Assembly (NCBI GenBank): GCA_026168805.1
Contig: JAPFDS010000075.1
Span: 124,001-188,000, forward strand
Length of the DNA: 64,000 nt
Direction of reading: 5' to 3'
DNA from: Caryophanales bacterium
GTDB taxonomy: Bacteria; Bacillota; Bacilli; Bacillales; Amphibacillaceae
Under the pieces are notes generated by a model that was not told the origin of the DNA, did not search any database, and worked only from the letters and a program-made list of their open reading frames with translations. Positions 60,753-64,000 of this stretch are shown piece after piece. The position numbers and the translations under genes are program-made. Each line of letters starts with the position of its first letter. Position 1 is the stretch's first letter.

Positions 60753-60783
60753 GAGAGAGTGGGATTGATACATCCCCACTCTC
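60753..60783 (-). terminator. First hairpin downstream of polC
   Basis: A 9-bp stem GAGAGTGGG / CCCACTCTC with a loop of 11 bases, followed on the minus strand by TCTTTG. With the next hairpin it forms a tandem stop between polC and the rimP operon. Confidence 0.6.
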
Positions 60784-60899
60784 ACATTCACGTTACATAT
60801 CTGTACATGTTAGGAAAATTATAACATGTATCGACTCTACAAGCAACATTTAACAGCTTTGAACACGGGTGTACAAAAATGAAAATACATTCCTTCATT

Positions 60900-63800
60900 T
60901 TAATCAAATAAAGATAATTGATTTTGTTCAGCCATTCCTTCTAAACAGCCATGTTGATCTAAATACTCAAGAACCGTTTTTGAAATTCTACTTCGTTCTC
61001 GTAAGTCTTCTTTGGAGAGAAAGTCTCCATCTTCTCTCACTTTAACAATGTTAATTGCTGCGTTTGTCCCTAACCCTTCAACAGCATCAAATGGAGGTAT
61101 GAGTGTGTTTCCATCGACAATAAATTCGGATGCACTGGACGCATATAAATCAACACGTTGGAAGGAAAACCCTCTTTCATACATTTCTAACGCCACATGT
61201 AAAACAGTTAATAAGTTTTTCTCTTTAGGTGGCGCATCATTACCCTTATCCGTAATTTCCTTCATTCGTGCACGGAGCGCATCTGCGCCTTTGACCATTG
61301 TATCCAGCTCAAAGTCTCTCGCACGTATTGAAAAGTATGCGGCATAAAAGTAAATAGGGTGATGAACTTTAAAGTATGCAATACGAACAGCCATTAATAC
61401 GTACGCAGCAGCGTGCGCTTTAGGGAACATGTACTTAATTTTTTCACACGACTCAATATACCATTGAGGTACATTGTTTTTTCGCATTTCTTCAATCCAT
61501 TCGTCCTGCAATCCCCGACCTTTACGAACAGACTCCATAATTTTGAATGCTAAGGATGCTTCTAGTCCTTGGTGCATTAAATACACCATGATATCATCCC
61601 TACACCCAATTACTTCTGGTAGACCACACGTACCGTTATTGATTAGCTCTTGAGCGTTGCCTAACCAAACATCCGTACCATGAGATAGCCCTGAGATGAT
61701 AACCAGTTCTGCAAATGTTGAAGGTTTCGTCTCTTCTAACATTTGACGAACGAACTGTGTACCAAACTCAGGCACGCCTAACGTTCCAACCTGACAATCA
61801 ATTTGGTTTGATTCTATACCTAAGGAAGCCGTCGATGAAAAAATCTTCATAACTTCTTCATCATCGATTGGTATAGTCAACGGATCAATCCCACTTAAAT
61901 CTTGTAGCATACGTATAACTGTTGGATCATCATGACCAAGGATATCCAGTTTTAATAAGTTATCCTCTATGGAGTGAAAGTCAAAATGTGTTGTTTTCCA
62001 TTCACTTTTACGATCATCTGCCGGAAACTGAATCGGTGTGAAATCATAAATTTCATAATCATCTGGTACAACTATTATACCACCCGGATGTTGCCCAGTT
62101 GTTCGTTTAACACCAGTACAACCATGTACAAGTCGATCAATTTCCGCATTTCTCATATGCAGTTGTTTATCCGTTGCATATCCTTTTACATAGCCATAAG
62201 CAGTACGTTCTGCGATTGTACCAATGGTACCTGCGCGAAAGACTTTTTCTTCTCCAAATAACTCTTTTGTGTAGTTATGGGCTAGTGCTTGATATTCACC
62301 AGAAAAGTTTAAATCAATATCTGGTACTTTATCACCTTTAAACCCTAAGAATGTTTCAAACGGAATATCTTGGCCATCTTTTATCAAAGGTTCATTACAC
62401 GTGGGGCAATTCTTATCAGGCAAATCATACCCACTCGCATATGTACCATCCGTATAAAATTCGTTGATGTGACAGTTTTTACAAATATAATGTGCTGGGA
62501 GTGGGTTTACTTCTGTAATTTCAGTCATTGTGGCTACAAATGATGAACCTACTGAACCTCTCGATCCTACTAGGTAACCGTCTATTAATGACTGTTTTAC
62601 AAGTTTATGAGAAATTAAATATATTACAGCAAATCCATGTCCGATAATACTTTTTAATTCTTTCTCAATTCTTTCCACGACTATTTCTGGTAAATCTTCC
62701 CCATATAAATCTTTTGCATTTTTATAAACAAGTGTCCGTACTTCTTCCTCTGCTCCATCAATATTCGGTGTATACAAATCACTTTTTAATGGTGCAACCT
62801 CTTCAATGCTGTTAGAGATTTCAAGTGAATTGGTTACAACAATTTCACGTGCAAGTTCTTCACCTAGGAAATTAAAACAAGAGAGCATTTCATTCGTTGT
62901 ACGAAAGTGAGTCTCCGGTAATGTTTGTCTACTTAAAGGATTTCCTTTTTGAGAAGCGAGTAAAATCTGTCGATACACTTGTTCGTGTTCATGAATATAA
63001 TGCACATTACCAGTTGCAACTACTCGTTTATCTAAACTTTTCCCTACATCTACAACATTTGTAATCACTTCAAGAAGTTGGGCTTCGTTTTGGACAATTC
63101 CTCTTTCAATTAAACCGATATAATTTGCTGGTGGTTGAACTTCAATAAAGTCATAAAAGTGGGCCACTTGCTCTGCTTCTGTTTGAGACTTCTGCATCAT
63201 CGTCTCAAATACTTCTCCTGAATCACATGCAGAACCTATTAATAAGCCCTCTCTATACCGTTGCAATAGTGACCTAGGAACCCGAGGGACTCTATAAAAA
63301 TAGTCAATATGTGATTTTGATATAATCTTGTATAAGTTTTTGAGTCCGACTTCATTTTGAACGAGAATCGTCGCGTGATGCGGACGTCCATGTTGATAAC
63401 TTTGTTCGTCATCTAATTGTTCATTTAGTATGTTGTGATTGGTTATATCATCTTCTAATAACATGCGCAAAAACTTCCAAAAAAGATATCCTGTTGCCCG
63501 CGCATCATAGATTGCTCTATGATGTTGCGTTAACTCAATATCCATTTTTTTACACAATGTATTTAATCGGTGGTTCCCTAAATCAGGTAATAAGAGTCTA
63601 GCAAGTTCCAATGTATCAATAACAGCATTTTCAATTGAATCGATTTCGATTCTTTTTAAACCATTATTTAAAAATCCCATATCAAATGAAGCATTATGAG
63701 CAACAAGTACACTATCACCTATCCATGCATAAAAGTCATGCAATACTTCATCTACTTCTGGGGCGTCGACTAACATATCATCTGTAATTCCAGTGATTTC

Positions 63801-64000
63801 AGTAATAATATCTGGTAATGGACGATGAGGATTCGCAAAAGATTCAAATTCATCTACGATTTCACCATCGTTCATTTTCACACCAGCAATTTCAATGATG
63901 GTGTCGTATACAGCAGAAAGACCTGTTGTTTCAACGTCAAAGACAACATAAGTACCCGTCGCTAAATCGATATCTTTTTCATTATATGCGATCGGTACAC
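60900..64000 (-). CDS. polC: DNA polymerase III PolC, N-terminal part outside window
   Basis: Main replicative polymerase of low-GC Gram-positives. The C-terminal 1032 residues are present, the frame open to the window end; about 400 N-terminal residues (OB/PHP start) are missing. The intrinsic 3'-5' exonuclease begins near the edge ([15 protein letters not shown], bases just below 63960), with HNASFDMGF and [15 protein letters not shown] completing it. The polymerase part has [17 protein letters not shown] and CPTC zinc cysteines, [18 protein letters not shown] with catalytic aspartates, and [10 protein letters not shown]. The end, QNQLSLFD, is a beta-clamp binding motif. It is followed by two hairpins and the rimP operon, as in B. 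subtilis. Confidence 0.98.
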   Translation of the reverse strand, partial: VPIAYNEKDIDLATGTYVVFDVETTGLSAVYDTIIEIAGVKMNDGEIVDEFESFANPHRPLPDIITEITGITDDMLVDAPEVDEVLHDFYAWIGDSVLVAHNASFDMGFLNNGLKRIEIDSIENAVIDTLELARLLLPDLGNHRLNTLCKKMDIELTQHHRAIYDARATGYLFWKFLRMLLEDDITNHNILNEQLDDEQSYQHGRPHHATILVQNEVGLKNLYKIISKSHIDYFYRVPRVPRSLLQRYREGLLIGSACDSGEVFETMMQKSQTEAEQVAHFYDFIEVQPPANYIGLIERGIVQNEAQLLEVITNVVDVGKSLDKRVVATGNVHYIHEHEQVYRQILLASQKGNPLSRQTLPETHFRTTNEMLSCFNFLGEELAREIVVTNSLEISNSIEEVAPLKSDLYTPNIDGAEEEVRTLVYKNAKDLYGEDLPEIVVERIEKELKSIIGHGFAVIYLISHKLVKQSLIDGYLVGSRGSVGSSFVATMTEITEVNPLPAHYICKNCHINEFYTDGTYASGYDLPDKNCPTCNEPLIKDGQDIPFETFLGFKGDKVPDIDLNFSGEYQALAHNYTKELFGEEKVFRAGTIGTIAERTAYGYVKGYATDKQLHMRNAEIDRLVHGCTGVKRTTGQHPGGIIVVPDDYEIYDFTPIQFPADDRKSEWKTTHFDFHSIEDNLLKLDILGHDDPTVIRMLQDLSGIDPLTIPIDDEEVMKIFSSTASLGIESNQIDCQVGTLGVPEFGTQFVRQMLEETKPSTFAELVIISGLSHGTDVWLGNAQELINNGTCGLPEVIGCRDDIMVYLMHQGLEASLAFKIMESVRKGRGLQDEWIEEMRKNNVPQWYIESCEKIKYMFPKAHAAAYVLMAVRIAYFKVHHPIYFYAAYFSIRARDFELDTMVKGADALRARMKEITDKGNDAPPKEKNLLTVLHVALEMYERGFSFQRVDLYASSASEFIVDGNTLIPPFDAVEGLGTNAAINIVKVREDGDFLSKEDLRERSRISKTVLEYLDQHGCLEGMAEQNQLSLFD

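Overview
The window is chromosomal DNA of a low-GC, endospore-forming Firmicute of the family Bacillaceae. The gene order follows the Bacillus subtilis polC-to-parC segment closely, in reverse orientation relative to the coordinates. Sporulation genes are frequent (spoVK, spoVS, spoIIIE/ftsK, both dipicolinate synthase subunits, cotE, sirA, tepA, a ylxY-type deacetylase and a KinA-like kinase). An orphan Mrp-type antiporter subunit and a very acidic extracytoplasmic linker in the RodZ-like protein would fit a salt-tolerant relative (Oceanobacillus/Virgibacillus type), but the genus is inference. I see no rRNA, tRNA, CRISPR array, prophage or intact insertion sequence. Nearly all genes lie on the minus strand.

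Layout from low to high coordinates. 1-5.6 kb: parC (cut by the window edge) and parE, a CoA-binding protein, then the short plus-strand group plsY-yidD-yneR, and yneQ. 5.7-9.7 kb: aconitase and a PAS-containing orphan histidine kinase. 10-12.8 kb: a DUF2621 membrane protein, ccdC, a CheY-like ccdB, a stand-alone MrpB-like subunit where ccdA would be expected, yneF and sirA. 13-17 kb: transketolase, ynzC, the recombinase yneB, a 31-residue membrane peptide where yneA should be, and the divergent lexA. 17-22.4 kb: ynbB, hflX, spoVK, hfq, miaA, dps. 22.5-31.2 kb: mutL, mutS, cotE, ricA, miaB, spoVS, ymdB. 31.3-38.8 kb: rny, recA, cinA, pgsA, a RodZ-like protein, ymfK, ymfJ. 38.8-50.9 kb: ymfI, ymfH, ymfF, the SpoIIIE/FtsK translocase, ylzJ, tepA, dapG, asd, dpaB, dpaA, ymxH, ylxY. 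51-64 kb: pnp, rpsO, ribF, truB, rbfA, ylxP, infB, ylxQ, ylxR, nusA, rimP and polC (N-terminus outside the window).

Several circuits can be read from the sequence. LexA-type operators lie at lexA/yneA-like, recA and parE, so one SOS regulon spans the window. A perfect Spo0A box lies upstream of sirA, fitting control of replication initiation at the onset of sporulation. ynbB and ymfI-ymfH-ymfF belong to the set linked to 5-aminopentanol modification of EF-P. asd, dapG and dpaAB form the lysine/dipicolinate branch used in the mother cell. The polC-to-pnp block is the usual transcription, translation and RNA-decay housekeeping operon.

The most unusual items are: (1) a 116-bp, nearly palindromic repeat present in opposite orientations at 27673-27788 and 50944-51059, with a probable internally deleted relative at 20939-20989; (2) the transmembrane-only SOS micro-ORF at 16108-16203, lacking the LysM domain of YneA; (3) the orphan MrpB subunit inside the ccd operon; (4) a cysteine-rich CotE without the acidic tail; and (5) several departures from the B. 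subtilis order (no dapA, rnjB, mlpA, ccdA, glnRA or pbpX at their usual places).
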